Positions 10,140 to 22,510 of a stretch of 64,000 bases of DNA are shown here, in pieces; the first letter of the stretch is position 1, and every line of letters starts with the position of its first letter. The notes beneath the pieces were generated by a model. It saw nothing but the letters and a program-made list of their open reading frames with translations. It was not told the origin of the DNA and made no database searches. A program made the position numbers and the translations under genes. The stretch comes from Sisyra terminalis (Eukaryota; Arthropoda; Insecta; Neuroptera; Sisyridae): positions 10,974,001 to 11,038,000 of the forward strand of contig OY292278.1 of the NCBI GenBank assembly GCA_958496175.1, written 5' to 3'.

Positions 10140-11190
10140 TTTCATGCCTCTCACTTAGGAATGTAATAATTCTTTGACAAATTTACTGCTCAATTTTTAC
10201 TATATTTATTGTTAAAAACGTACAATTTGAAGTTCCGATTAAAAGAGATTATTGATTTACCAATTTCACATTCCTCAATATTTTTTTAGTATTGGATATT
10301 TAGCCAAATTTCCAAACTTTTTCATCCTCAATAGAAATTTAGGCTCAACATTGGATCTTAATTTTCTTCTTTTTAATTCAGTTTCTCATACAAACGAACT
10401 TTTCACTCCATTGCATCCTTTAAGAAGTCCTTCAAGATTATGTGCATTTCTCTTTTCTACGAAGTTTAGAATTGCAATTCTTCTTTTCTGTCTTAAGAAC
10501 TTCCAATATACTTCTTTTATCAATAATAACTTACGTTTACATTATTGTTGATTTGTTTTAACAAATAATGTTTTTCCTTCCACCATAAAATTTTCATAGT
10601 AATCTCAACTATTTGGCCCCACACCACTTAAACTTTATATTTGCAGACGTTGTCAACAAATTGATGAAGTTTCATCAAAATCAAACCCAGGCTCGAGAAA
10701 CCCAAAGATAAACAAACTTATTTTTACAATTCAAATTTTTTAAATTATTTAATGATTATTTTGTTGCAAGAAAAACGCTGACCTTGGTGTGCTGATTTCT
10801 TTACATTTTATTGTAATTCAGAATTAGTCCCATTAAATACAAAATCCCTTATTCCATTACTTCTTTGTAATTCTTTACTTACTGTTATAATTTGTAAGTT
10901 ATAAATGATTATTGTATTAATAATTCTCTATAATAAACTTGGTTAGTAAAGCAAAGAAACTCTTGTGTTTTCCTTCTTTTTCTTAAATTCCTACTACCAG
11001 TATTAATACCAATATTGTGGTATTAATATTTAAAAAATACCGATATTGAACTTTTGGTTCAATAATGTAATTTATTGTTTCAGTAGAAGGTAATCAAAAA
11101 ATAATACAAACCAGATTTTAGATACACTTTAACCACAAACTTTTACCCAATAAAAATAAGGGATATTTTTCGAAAACCAAAGAAAAAAAC
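10140..11190. other. No gene recognised
   Basis: A 99-codon open stretch (10,252-10,551, plus) starts mid-sequence without a convincing ATG context, and its product is hydrophobic and low in complexity. On the opposite strand the same interval reads as a basic peptide with one stop. Neither is recognised. The rest is A/T-rich. Confidence 0.3.
11001..11028. repeat. Perfect 11-bp inverted repeat
   Basis: TATTAATACCA (11001-11011) and its reverse complement (11018-11028) flank a 6-base centre, making a strong small hairpin or a symmetric protein-binding site. Nothing nearby indicates a rho-independent terminator or gene end. Confidence 0.5.
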
Positions 11191-11194
11191 CACC

Positions 11195-12080
11195 AAATTT
11201 TGTAATCAAAGTGATACAATATGGTCTAACTTTTGTAGCATTCTCATATGCTTTTCGACATTAAAATTTTCTATCAAGACCAATTATTTTCCAATATTCA
11301 AAAATCTTTACTGCGGAAAAATATTTTACATAAAATTTTGCCTAATAATTTAAGGTTTTTACGCTTTTGGAACTTTTTGACGAATTGAAATAATTCAAAT
11401 TTTTTTAATTTCAATGAGAAGACTTATAAAAATAAATAGAAAATCCAGTTTTTCTTGAATTTGTTCCATTATGATATTATAAGCTTTTAGTATGTTCTGT
11501 AAAGCTAAAAAAAGCTTTATTTTAAAGCCATGTTTTAGCTCCACAAAAAATCTATAAGATCATATCATTACAAATATATTCCGGGTTTGAATCCAAAAGA
11601 GGAGTTGAAAATCATTTTCTAAAGTTTTTTCTAATCTGAGTGATACTATATGGTCTAACTTTTGAAGCATTCTTTTAAACTTTCTATGCATATCCTATAT
11701 ACTTTACATACATTCTTATATATATTACATACTTATGTACATATATCTTCAAAAGAAATATCTGTTTTTTTTTTTAATTTCAATGAGAAGTCTTATAAAA
11801 GGAAACTTTAAAAAATCCTGTCCTACTCTTTTTTTGAACACAAATCTTGAATTTGTTCCGTTATGATATTATAAGCTTTTAGTATGTTCTGCAAAGCTAA
11901 AAAAGCTTTATTTTAAAATCATTTATTATTTAGCTTTATTTTAACTTCTCAAAAAATATTATAAGTTCATATCATTACAAATTCAGAGGAGTTGAAAAGC
12001 GTTTTTCAAAGTTTTTTTGTAATCTGAATGATACAATATGGTCCAACTTTTGAAGCATTCTTATATACTTTCTATACATT
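11195..12080. repeat. Diverged tandem repeat, two and a half units
   Basis: A block with TTAATTTCAATGAGAAG...GATATTATAAGCTTTTAGTATG...GATACTATATGGTC occurs at about 11,393-11,690 and again at about 11,770-12,080. Only its last part occurs near 11,199-11,255. Spacing of the shared GATAC(A/T)ATATGGTC motif is about 430 and 387 bp. There is no coding content. Confidence 0.7.
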
Positions 12081-12269
12081 CTTATGTATATTATAAACAG
12101 TGGCTATAACTATTATTTAACAGCATCAAGTAGTTCTCTGGCTTAAGTATTCTTGACGGTCACTTGGTGTAGTTAAGTTATGCCTGGTGTTAATTTTTGC
12201 CCAAATTAAGGATTTGCGGTTTTTTTGGTGTTACCAAGTGATTGCCAAGTTTTTACTGAAAATAACGCG

Positions 12270-12860
12270 AAATCAATTGCAAAAGAAAATTGATCTTCGG
12301 CTCTCGTTTTGATTCATTGTTACAAAGCGATAAGAGTGAGAACCATACAAAAACGAAGACATTAAGAAATGCAACGGCCGGTTGGTTTCGGTATGCCGGT
12401 TGGTCGGTTTGGCGGCAGCAAAGCGGTAGTTCGGTAATGACAAGGCGACTCTAATTGACACAAAATGAGAGCTCTAATCGTAACATGTACCGCTTCACGT
12501 ATGTGTGGCCATCGATCCTCAAGATCTCTGGTATACTTGAAGCTCTTCAGGTCTCCGTTCCACCCAAGATTAACACCATCGTGGCATCTCGGCCAGTGGC
12601 ATGTGGGTGAAAATTCTTGAAAATCCATCATTGCGTCTCTATTTGGATTATTATGTTCCACATTATTTGGATCCAAGATGATATATTTTCATGATGATGA
12701 TGATTTGGGCTTGGAAGAGAGGCATATTGGATGGATGGCTGTGTGTTATGATTGTTTTTGTGGGCGGATTGGTTATTTCCTTCACAGGAAGATGGAAGGT
12801 GTGCCCTGTGAATAAGAGTCCGCTGAGGTAGTGTTTTTTCTTTAATAACAATTTCAATTA
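12270..12860 (-). other. Higher-complexity island with a 104-codon minus-strand open stretch
   Basis: This segment is clearly less A/T-rich than its neighbours. On the minus strand 12,362-12,676 is open and reads through RDAMMDFQEFSPTCHWPR and KYTRDLEDRWPHIREAVH. A second 62-codon frame overlaps its end. The composition is less biased than in neighbouring random frames, so an exon is possible. I recognise no domain and cannot place splice sites with confidence. A conserved noncoding element is an equal alternative. Confidence 0.25.
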
Positions 12861-12864
12861 TTGT

Positions 12865-15470
12865 TTTGCACCATAATTATCTATCTGGAAACATCAACAA
12901 ATTTGTTTTCGGTTGAGCCACAAATTAGGTGGCTATTTCACAAAAAAACCAGCAGTTCCAAAAAGATTCACTCGAAATGTAATTTGACATTCCATATAGA
13001 GTTTCTCGGTTGAAACTTTGATGTCACACTAACTTTTTGCATCTGATTTATCTTATTAAGTCGACTGCAAAAGTGGTCGAACCTTGCAATTACATGGTAA
13101 TAACAATTTTTTGCTGGTATCTGCGATAATTGTTGGTCTTACGCCTTTTTCGACGGATGAACCGCGTGTTAATATGCCTAACGATCGCATATCATTCATC
13201 TGCATAACGTGCAACTCAATGCTCTGATTTTTTCAAAACAATTTTCGTAAAAAATATCAGGTACCAACCAAAAATTCCGAACCTTTCATCGAGAAAACGG
13301 CCACTCGTAAAATGCCCTCTAGGAGACAAGACCAATTTGCAAAATTGGAAATTAAAACGAATACAAATTCGAACCAAACCCTCTATTAAAGATTTCACAC
13401 AAAATTATCATACACTTTCTCACTCATATCACTTGTAAATGAATAAAAACAAAATGAGACCAATAAATTTTCCCCTTTTGGAAAATCTGATAAGACTTCC
13501 ACGATATTCATGTCAATCATACTAAAAACTTCTGCAAAAACCCCTCGTTTTTTCCTCACTTTTTATGTGCTACAGATTTCTTTTTTATAATATTTAATAA
13601 TTGGTTTTTTGTTCTTTATGTTACGACACATATAATTTGGTTCAATTATAAAACATTAACGTCATACAGAAATGGGATTAAATAATTAAATAATTTTCCT
13701 CGAGATGAATCAAATATGAATAGAATTTCATTTATTTAAAGTTCAATTTCATGCCTTCGAAATTGAATATTATTGCTGTCATGATTTGAATCGCTTCAGG
13801 CTTTGGTTAGAACCATACAAAAATATCACTTTGTTCACAAATTTAACTTTTAAACACATCCTGGAAACATGAAAATTTCATATTTATATAAAATTGAGCA
13901 GAAAATTTAGCACTAAAACTTGCCACCAAAAAAAGATCTTTTCCGTTTTCAAATTATTCATAAAATCTTTACTTCCATTTCGTTTCCTTTTACAAGTCTA
14001 ATAGTTACTCAGCTCTTTTTTCTTTTGTGTGCATTTTAAAATGACAAAACTTGCACTAATTGTAGGACGAATATTCCAGATGAAGTCTTAAATGATAATG
14101 GTGGCAATAATCCGTGTTTTAATAGTTGTATAAGTCGTTAAAATATTAATAACTTTGTCAGATCAAAGTCAAAAATGAGTGTGGCACAAACTGCTTTGGA
14201 AAATGTACATCTAAAAATTTTTTATTGGTGGACCAAAGTTAAAAGAATCGAGAGAAAAAAGATGCATATGATATGAGTGTGTATTAATGAGTCTAATGAC
14301 TAATGAAAATTTTTTGCGTTCCAAAGAACAAAAATGTGATTTAAATATAACTTATATTTTTATGGATTTTTTACTATTCTTGTAAAAGTTGTTGAATTAT
14401 AACGTTTAAAACAAACATCTTCTCAAAAATTGTGTTGATTTAATTCAGTATTTAATAACGTTTAATTCAGTATTTAAAAAAGTATTTAATATTGTATAAA
14501 ATTAATAAATTTTCCGACCTAAAAAAATAGTACTGAAATTATGTAAATGAAAGTAATTTTGTTTATTTATGATAATTAAACGAAAATTTTAGAATAAGTT
14601 TTAATTTTATATGTTGATCAAAATCAACCTCATTATCATTAACTTTTTGATAACAGGAGAGCAAAGTTTCAGTTTCAGTTTTCAAAATCAATTGACTGTT
14701 GAGAAAAATATCTGAAAACTGCATTTTGAAGATCATTTAGGAGTTGTAGGGGTTGGAATGATCTTGAACCCAAATTCAAAAATGTTTTCTAAGGTTTTTC
14801 TTAGATAGTTTCATAGATTTGTTTACAGAATAATATCTTCTTTGTTGGTGGTTTTTGAGTACTTTTAAGTACTTGGACCAAAATAGCTATGGAATATTTG
14901 GTGGTTTCTTGATTGTTTGATACGGATTTGCTTCTAGTTTCTTCCGTATCATCTCATTGTTTAAATTTTCATCATTTTTGGTTGATAGGAATTGAAGAAC
15001 TCAAAGGTATTGGATTTTAATTTTAAAAACCATATTAGATATTAAAGTATGTTTAATGTACTTGGATAATAAAATGATCGGTTATCAAAGTTTTCACTCT
15101 AGCATAGTTCTTCGAAATTTATATTTTAAAAATGATAAAGATCTATTCATCTTCAAAAACGCTGTTACGCTTAACTTCAAAAATCACCATGTCATATACC
15201 ACTGTATACTGTTAGTATGAATGAATTTGAATGGGATATAAATTAGGGATGAATACTTTCAAAAAAATCGAAAAATATTTATAATATTTTCAACAGTATC
15301 AGCTTGTTCAATAGAAAGTTTATATCTTTTCTTTAAAAAGTTCTTCTCAACTAATAATTTTGTATCAGAAAAGTATTTTTGGGTATTTCTTCTCTAAACT
15401 ATTTTGCAGTGAATAATTCATTTTGATTTGACAATTTTCTTCCCTTTAAAATAATCAACGATGATCTAAG
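12865..15470. other. No gene recognised
   Basis: The stretch is A/T-rich with short open stretches only. Minus-strand sequence between about 14,830 and 15,030 could be the far downstream part of the Copia element annotated next, but I could not confirm reverse transcriptase motifs. Confidence 0.25.
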
Positions 15471-15479
15471 CTGTTCCTG

Positions 15480-16420
15480 TATTATTTTCTTTGTATTCTT
15501 TAATAATCGTAGTTAACCATTCGCTTGCTTTGGATCTGAAACTATTTTTTTTTAATTTTTCTTGGTTTGAAAGTTCTTCTTTTTCGATTTGGTGTTCGAT
15601 TTCGATAGTTTGGTGCAAAGGGATTCTGTTGAATAGTTTTCTGGGTCATCTCCTTTTTTCCAGATTCTTATTTTCTTGGTATATCAGCATCTGGTTGCAT
15701 TATTGTAGAAAATAATCTACTTGTTCATTTAAGTTGTCTTCGATGTCAATTTCAGATTCCTTATTTCCATGTCTCTTTGTTAATTAATTCTCACGAAATT
15801 TTACTCTTCCTGGTAAACACCAGTGAAAGTGATACATCTACTTCTATGAATTGTACTAGTTTTTGGATCCAATATGCAAAACCAATATGCCCATGACTAA
15901 AACGAGAATTCAAAGATGATGTTTTTTTTTCGATCTATGGTTAAATTTTCTTATACTGACCCTTTTATCGAGCACTTATGCTGTCTTTCCAAATGCTTCA
16001 AAATACTTATAAGTCTATGTTTTTCAATCCAAATCCAATCTTTTGATGGACAACGATTTCAAATATAATTTACAGTAAAAATATTTCCTGTCAAAAATTT
16101 CTGAAACTTTAGATTGTAGTATCATGAATGATACCATTTCTACCAGGATTATATTCGTTGAAAGTATAAAAGCTGGAATGGTTCCCAACTTTTTTCCTCA
16201 AAAAGAGAGTTAGAGAACGAACTTACCGTTCTATTCTCCTTTGTATCTTCCCATCTTTTTTTGAGGAAAAAAGTTACAAATGCATTATTCCTTCGTTCTT
16301 GAGGAAGCAATCAAAACATTGACCAATATATGCTGAACCATTATCGAAACGAACTTTCTTAATATTTCTTTCTGTTTTGTACTATATTCGACTTAATATT
16401 TGAATTCTTTGAGTTTTTCA
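15480..16420 (-). pseudogene. Copia-type (Ty1/copia) polyprotein fragment, integrase part
   Basis: On the minus strand, 16,300-16,390 reads IKKVRFDNGSAYIGQCFDC and then FLKNEGIMH. This matches the integrase core of copia elements around the second catalytic aspartate (family pattern R.DNG.EY....F..F....GI.H). An NRTV remnant follows. Further along, GFAYWIQKLVQFIEVDVSLS resembles the GYRI...IISRDV segment after integrase, and basic, stop-containing sequence continues to about 15,480. Frameshifts and stops are frequent. No long terminal repeats, reverse transcriptase catalytic box or primer-binding site were identified, so this is an internal remnant. Confidence 0.6.
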
Positions 16421-16703
16421 GATAGTTTGCTCAGGTAATCTCTGATGCAAAATATTTGCTTAATATTTCTATATATATTTCAAGGTACGTATATAGCAGT
16501 TTAGGCATCGGTAGATCCATACTATGTTGTGATTATATTTGACATAACACCCAAAACACACCATTTCTGTATTCAATATTAGTAATAATAATATTAATTG
16601 ATAAATTGGTTGTGTTCATATTTTACATAATTTTATTTATTTTAAGTAGAATAGTGGACATGAAAGGATGTAGATTCATGTGCCTACTAATTGCTAATTT
16701 AGC

Positions 16704-16737
16704 GACACGTTTCGGTCTTTTATTAGAACTTCATCAG
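16704..16737 (-). ncRNA. Hammerhead-like motif, left arm of PLE inverted repeat
   Basis: On the minus strand the order is CTGATGA, a 17-base helix II segment and GAAACGTGTC. All core bases of the hammerhead consensus (CUGANGA, GAAA, and UC at the cleavage site) are present. AGC before and GCT after can pair as helix I. Helix II has one mismatch relative to the right arm. Helix III is minimal, as in other PLE hammerheads. Confidence 0.6.
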
Positions 16738-16776
16738 GCTTCTTATTACTTGTACGTGTACTTCATATTAAGAAGC

Positions 16777-16810
16777 CTGATGAAGGTCTAATAAAAGACC
16801 AAAACGTGTC
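16777..16810 (+). ncRNA. Hammerhead-like motif, right arm of PLE inverted repeat
   Basis: CTGATGA is followed by GGTCT and AGACC, a perfect 5-bp helix II around AATAAA. The 3' core reads AAAACGTGTC where the consensus needs GAAAC, so the conserved G after helix II is lost in this arm. AGC/GCT can form helix I. The two arms thus carry different defects of one ancestral motif. Confidence 0.6.
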
Positions 16811-16889
16811 GCTAAATTAATAATTAGTACATGGATCTACATCCTTTCATGTCCACTATCCTACTAAAAATAAATAAAATAATATTAAC

Positions 16890-19800
16890 TATTTCATTAT
16901 AAAATGGTTTCGATGATACCAACAAATATGTATGTATATTTTATATATTGTAGATATAATTGACTTACAAACAATTTTTTTAACTTATTAGTTTTATGTC
17001 TTCAACCTACAAACAATAGAATTTGAAATATTAAGCTTAAGCTTATTTTTCTTAGGTTACTCTTAAAAAAATAAGTAATTGATTAAACATTGGACAAGGC
17101 TAGCAAAATCTTAGCGATATTCATAACTATATAAAATATTTAATAACGATAATTTCCTTTTTCTACCCTTCACATATATTCCATTAGTCGTTGCAGCCTG
17201 TAGGCTCAATGGGTTTCATTTAATTTCCATTAATGCAACTGATATAAAAAATACAAATATAAACTCTAAACGGAGCCACTTAATATTAATAAAATGATCG
17301 ATTAATTGATACTTTGTGTGGCTGAGGTGATCAATTAGATCGATATCGAATATGCGAATATTAATTATTTTATTATCGGAGGACAAATGGACAAATTATT
17401 CACGTGGCCAATTTATGAGAGCAAAATTACACACCGCGTAATTGTAATTTATTATTATTGTTATTACTTTTACATATATTGGCTTTGTAACGTGAATCGA
17501 TAATTGATAATAATTTGTTTGCGATCAATAATATTTCAATGGTTTTCAATTACGATTTTCAGCCGTTAAACGCTTCGGTAAGCGTAAAAATTATGAGCTT
17601 TTTCAAGCGAAAGTTAACCCATTTTTTTTGGTGAAGTTTCGATCGATTTAGTATTAATGGTAATTAAGTAAAGTTAATAAATTTATTGATCTTGTTTCCC
17701 ATTTTTCTGGTAACTGAAACTTCTGCAAAAAAAAAACGCATTAAGCCATTCTACAATAACTCTTTTAGAGTTTATAAAATTCAACATTGAAATAGAATGT
17801 GAAATTTGATATTTTTTAATAAAACATTGTCTCGTGTTTGTTTGTTCACCGAAATTTTCATACCATTGCAATTGATTTCGATTTGTTTTTGTTTGAAAAG
17901 CTGCAGTTTGTTTCAGACAAAACACGCACGTCGTCGTCGCCAACTTTGACGCCGTTATTGTTATTAAACCGAACAATTCATAAAAATTGGCCGTTTCGAA
18001 TTTCCAATACATAAATAATAAAATATAAATATATAAATTATAAAATGAATCACAACAAGAGAACAAAAATTTTATTATTTAATAGCTAAACTATTCGAGA
18101 CAATAAACAAAATGCGCCCAAACGTTAATCGACTTTTCGTTACGCCATATTCATAACGCAGCGAAAGCTCAACTTACAAAATGGACGCCGCCAATAAAAC
18201 AATAAATATAATAATTTTTTTTTAGTGCAAGTGACGACAAGAAATGTCTACAAATATCGGATCATGTCGATCGTTTTTCGTAAATGGAAATTTGCCGCTT
18301 TTATCATATCGTAAATGGAAAAAAAACGGGCAATAAAAATCAATTAAATATCGATTTCCCATAATAGCAATTAAGTGCGCTAATTTTTCTCTTCTTCGTT
18401 ACGAACAAATTTAAATGTCGCCGCCGTGCCGATCGATACACTTGCAATTTAATCGATTTCGATCGATTGATCGAGTTTAGTTTCGATCGTTAAATGTAAT
18501 GAATGTATGCAATCAATAGCTACAATAGAAATGTAATTATGTGTAATTAAAAACTTTTATTTGCATTGAATTATATTTTATGTTTTGCACCAAAATTTCG
18601 TGTTAAAGTACAAGTGGATGACTAAATTTTTCTTAACAGAAGGAAAGAATTTTATAGAAAATTCTATGGTTATTAAGTCGTAGGCCATTGTAGTCATTTT
18701 CAGGCCATTTGTATGATAAAATTTCGGAAGCTTACATAAATTATCAAATATATTCGAGTCATTTATTTTAATTTCTTAATTACTCATGAAAAATTCAACC
18801 CCCATTTACATATCCATAATAATATCCATCTCTCTTCCAATACTCACCGGTACAATATATCGTTCTACACATTAACGGATTGTTCTGTAATTAAAACGAA
18901 AATAAATGTATCCGCTCTCCAATATAATTTTATGCTTACAACATTAGAGGGCACAATTGAAATTTATGAGATTTTCGACTGAAAATGTCGAAAATGAGAG
19001 GGTCGGGGGTCGGTTTGGGATAAATATAAATTAAATTTTTTAACAAATTATGTAAAGAATAAATTGAAAAAATACACGCATACACACCTGTCGCCGTGGT
19101 TGCTACCTAATGCGCGGGAATTGTGAATTATAAAGAAATTAACGATTTGAAGTTGATATAAATTTGATGTGGGCCAAAAGGCCATCGAAATTAGTATTTA
19201 TTTGGCCTAATTGCATTTGAAAATATTTCTCGACTAGGCGTTTGGTGGATTTTTGACAAATTAATGTGCAACCTTCGACGATCCGGTATGGTCCTTGATT
19301 TATTTGAAACAATTATTCAAGGGTCGAAAGACATTAAAAAAGGCTCGAATTTAATTACGAACGAAAGTGTTGGGGGTGTAAAATTGTTTTATGATGGGAA
19401 ATTAAAAAAAAAGTATACATGGCATTATAATTCGAAAAGGACTCAGTTTAGGCGAAAATCTATTGCGTTGATCGAGGCGAAGAAGTGATTGAGGTGGTAG
19501 TGTGGGACTTTGAATGAAGAGAAGAAAAAAAAACTATATAAACCAATTTCCTGCGTAATTACCGGAGTTAAATCTTCACGTCTTCAACGTCATCGCCAGA
19601 TGAAAATGGAAGAAAGAGCGAAATAAGTAGTACAACACAGCTGCCGATCGGCAAGTTAAAGATTACGTGATCGAATCTCGGTACAGGAGAGCGGATTTTT
19701 TCGTTTTGCCCCCATGATTTTTCTTCCATATGAAGATCAAACGTGCCGCCATTAGAGAATGTATGTGATATGGCCATTTGGTCATCGCATCCAACTATGA

Positions 19801-20675
19801 ATCGGACGGGTATACAACAATTTCATTGAGACGCACCACACCAACGAGGAAATTATCTTCGATACAAAATAAATTAAACAACTTGCAACCAATTTACGAC
19901 TGATGAAGAAAATCAAATAATTTCCAAGATATTAATTAAGATCAGCACAAATCATCAATATTTTTCCTCAACACTTATCTAATCTTTCAAATATCAACAT
20001 CTATTACGGTTGGCAGTTTATTGCAGACATTTGTTTGGGGGTGTAAAGGAGTACTCAAAAAGGCCGACAAATATTAAAGTTATATGCGATACTGGCTGGG
20101 TCTTTTATGTGTCACTTGTTACTACATATAATTTCAAGAGTCGTTAAAGACTTGAAAGCGGTACATCGTCGAAAATGACGGGCGTTTTATTTATTTTAGA
20201 AAATCGTTAAAGTCGCATTGTTTATTTTCTGTTATAAGATGCGATATAACGCGGCTTAAATTCGATCTACAAAAAATTGTTTTGAAGTTAATAAATAAGT
20301 ATATGATATTTTTTTTTTATAAAAGCATAAAGAAATGGAGAACAAGAAAGTTTACTATACATTTTTATCTGGAAAATAATAGTTAAGAATAGTTTTCTAC
20401 TTGGAAAATTTTGTAAGGCAATGAAACGTTTAACTTGCAGAATAATATTTAAGTTGTAAAAGGTTTAAGTGACACCCATTTCAGGTTTCTGGGCTTCTAC
20501 TTAAAGAAAAGAAGATACAAAGTAAAAATTGGATGAACACACTCAGCTCCGGGTACAATAAAGGCAAAAGGAACCATATTGGGTCCATGGTTTTATATAA
20601 TTTATGCGGGGATTTCCCGGCATCAATGTCATTCCATGTGGCATAATTTCCGGATGATGTAACCATTTGGACACA
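16890..20675. other. No gene recognised; several less A/T-rich islands
   Basis: Two parts (about 17,380-18,500 and 18,950-19,850) have more CG dinucleotides and ATCGAT/TCGATC motifs than the background. They read like insect noncoding regulatory or intronic DNA. The open stretches at 17,683-18,066 (minus, TTG start), 19,264-19,488 (plus, ATG, 74 codons) and 19,568-19,777 (minus, ATG, 69 codons) show no known domain. No transposon ends were found. Confidence 0.3.
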
Positions 20676-20679
20676 GAAA

Positions 20680-21235
20680 ATACTCCAATACTTGTGCTTC
20701 AAAACTATGAGCAAAAATTTAGTTCAATGGAGAGAAAAAGCGAGGAAATTTAGATGGAAAAGTCACTTAAAAATTACAGTTGTGAAACTTAGAAAAACAT
20801 ATAAGAAACTATAATATTTGTTATGAGTGGAATCTCCTGTTTCCCAACCACTCAAACTTCTTATATGTACGGGGATCATCAGACCCATATGGTTGTGAAG
20901 TTGTGAAATACAAGGAATCGCGGCCAAAACGCAAAAAAAAAGTGCTAACCGTACAAAATAAGGTCTTAAGAACAATAATGGGAGTACCGTGGTACGTGAA
21001 AATCAATATTCTACACAGGAATTTGGGCATGTCGTTTATTGACGACAAAATAAAGAAATCTTATAACAGGCACTGGACTTCTCTAAAGAATCATTCTTAC
21101 GAAATTTTAGCATCTATGGCAACCCCACCGCTATCAGCAAACAGTAGAAGACTAAAAAGAAGCGGATTTGGAGACCATCGGATTAGGACACCTAGCTGCA
21201 CCCCATTGTACTGTGATATATTAACTTAGCATTAC
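20680..21235 (+). pseudogene. Jockey-clade LINE, reverse transcriptase C-terminal remnant
   Basis: After scattered matches from about 20,700 (RKFRWKSHLK, then KLRKTYKKL), one frame reads SQPLKLLICTGIIRPIW. This corresponds to the family pattern SLHNKLLLYK.ILKPIW. A frameshift follows, and then YGCEVVKYKESRP and LTVQNKVLRTIMGVPWYV with a downstream LHRNLGMSFIDDKI. The latter matches the conserved IQNK.LR.I..APWYV...IHRDL..P.. block. The end, PLSANSRRLKRSGF, matches the common C-terminal RRLKR motif, and a TAG follows at about 21,228. The catalytic palm is missing and frames shift, so it is dead. Confidence 0.85.
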
Positions 21236-21685
21236 TATAGAGTATAAGATAAATACAGAAAGTTTACATAGTAAATTAAAATAAAAGTTTAGTTTTGATA
21301 AAAAATTTTAAGCTTATCAGTAATCTTATGCCTTCTAGAACCAATATGCTCTGAATTCTTTGCCACTTATGCCGTTTGAATTTGATGTTCCTAATCATTC
21401 CTAGAAAATGCCATAGGTAAGCATTTTTTTTCAATCAATAAAGGTCATTATTTAAGTGAAGAAAAACCATTTTTTTGTTCTGAAAAAAATTATATTCTGG
21501 CCAAAAAAAAAAAGATTTAATATTAATGAACAAATGAAAGTCCAAACAGATCATTGAGTGGTTATCATAAAAACAATAATAATTAGTCAAAATTTTCAAA
21601 TTTTTCGTTACAAAGAATATATTTTCCCCCTAAAAATTACTTCCATTTTTATATATATGGTTAATTATGGATTAATTGTATTTAG
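21236..21685. other. Probable Jockey 3' UTR then unassigned sequence
   Basis: A/T-rich sequence follows the stop of the first Jockey remnant and probably includes its 3' untranslated end. No clean poly(A) or target-site duplication was identified. The second Jockey remnant begins near 21,690 in the same orientation. Confidence 0.3.
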
Positions 21686-21689
21686 TGTG

Positions 21690-22510
21690 TGCAAAAACTT
21701 AGCTTTTCATTAATCATTTCAATACTGAACCTTTTAAGAGAAGTTCGAAAATCTGTTTTTCCAAACGATCAAACTATAATTGAAAATTATTTTTTACAGT
21801 GTTTTAGAGTAGTCGAGACCATTTCTGCAGCCCTGGAAAATAAAGGCGTGTGTGCCTTGGGGTTTTTCTGGATATTGCACAGGCGTTTAATGGCCTGTAG
21901 CATCCTAATCACTTATATAAGCTTAAGGTACTTCTACCTTTCCGGTATTTCTTTATTCTAAAATTTTATTTAGAAAATTTTATCTTCAATGCAAGATGTG
22001 GAATTAATTACTCTGCCTCTTTTCGTATTCTTGCTGGAGTATCACCGAGGTGTATTATTATAATATAGTTATATTAAAATATTGAAAATATAGATAAAAA
22101 TATAATGATATTTTAATCTTCTTTACATCATCTACACGACCGATATCCTAATTCGCCCAAACACCTGTATTTTAGCAGAATTATGGGGTTTTGCAAAACT
22201 AGCCGACATCCAAATATTATAATCCTTCGAATCCAAAGTTCTTCGTCGAATAATCAATGATCCTTATTATGTCAACAATCGAATTAAACACAGTGGCCTC
22301 ATCTTTCTATCGCTACCTTAGTCTAAGAACATTACCAAAAATTCGAATTCAATTTAGTCGACCATCTTAACCCTAAGATTCAAATTTTTCCCTCTGAAAC
22401 CAATACAGATAACATTCCACATAGGTTAAAGCGATTAATGAATTCTTAGAGTCCTGATACTGGTTGGGCTTCTCAACATGTTTCGCAAATACCACACCAG
22501 GATCAAACTA
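21690..22510 (+). pseudogene. Second Jockey-clade LINE remnant (RT palm start plus C terminus)
   Basis: Reverse transcriptase sequence appears in shifting frames. DQTIIENYFLQCFRVVETIS and AALENKG align with the HSTI.Q..R.VE.I..ALE block. VFLDIAQAFNGL is the first catalytic motif (family VFLDVAQAFD.VW). HLYKLKVLLPFRYFF and NARCGINYSASFRILAGV match LLYKLK..LP..Y and RCG...S....I.AGVPQG. Sequence then jumps to the C terminus (22,165-22,440): ELWGFAKLADIQ, ESKVLRRIINDPYYVNNRI and DNIPHRLKRLMNS. The YADD region is deleted between about 22,060 and 22,140. It differs from the first remnant, so two families are present. Confidence 0.85.

Larger units (their letters stand above)
16630..16880. mobile_element. 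PLE terminal segments as a 251-bp inverted repeat
   Basis: The left arm (16,630-16,745) and right arm (16,769-16,880) are near-perfect reverse complements around a 23-base loop. Each arm, read outward from the centre, begins GCCTGATGAAG, continues through a hammerhead-like core, then has TGTCGCTAAATT and GGATGTAGAT-like sequence. This matches the outward layout of the PLE pair at 3.8-5.6 kb but is a different sequence family and has no coding region. The transcript would fold into a long hairpin. Confidence 0.75.

Noticed and set aside
10252..10551. 99-codon plus-strand open stretch
   Set aside because: No convincing ATG context, product rich in Phe/Leu/Ser as expected from T-rich DNA, and no family recognised.
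10800..11030. Possible Copia long terminal repeat near the small hairpin
   Set aside because: No TG...CA ends, no second copy and no primer-binding site could be found.
17683..18066. 127-codon minus-strand open stretch
   Set aside because: It starts at TTG, its product is a mixture of hydrophobic and low-complexity residues without a known domain, and it lies in noncoding-looking DNA.
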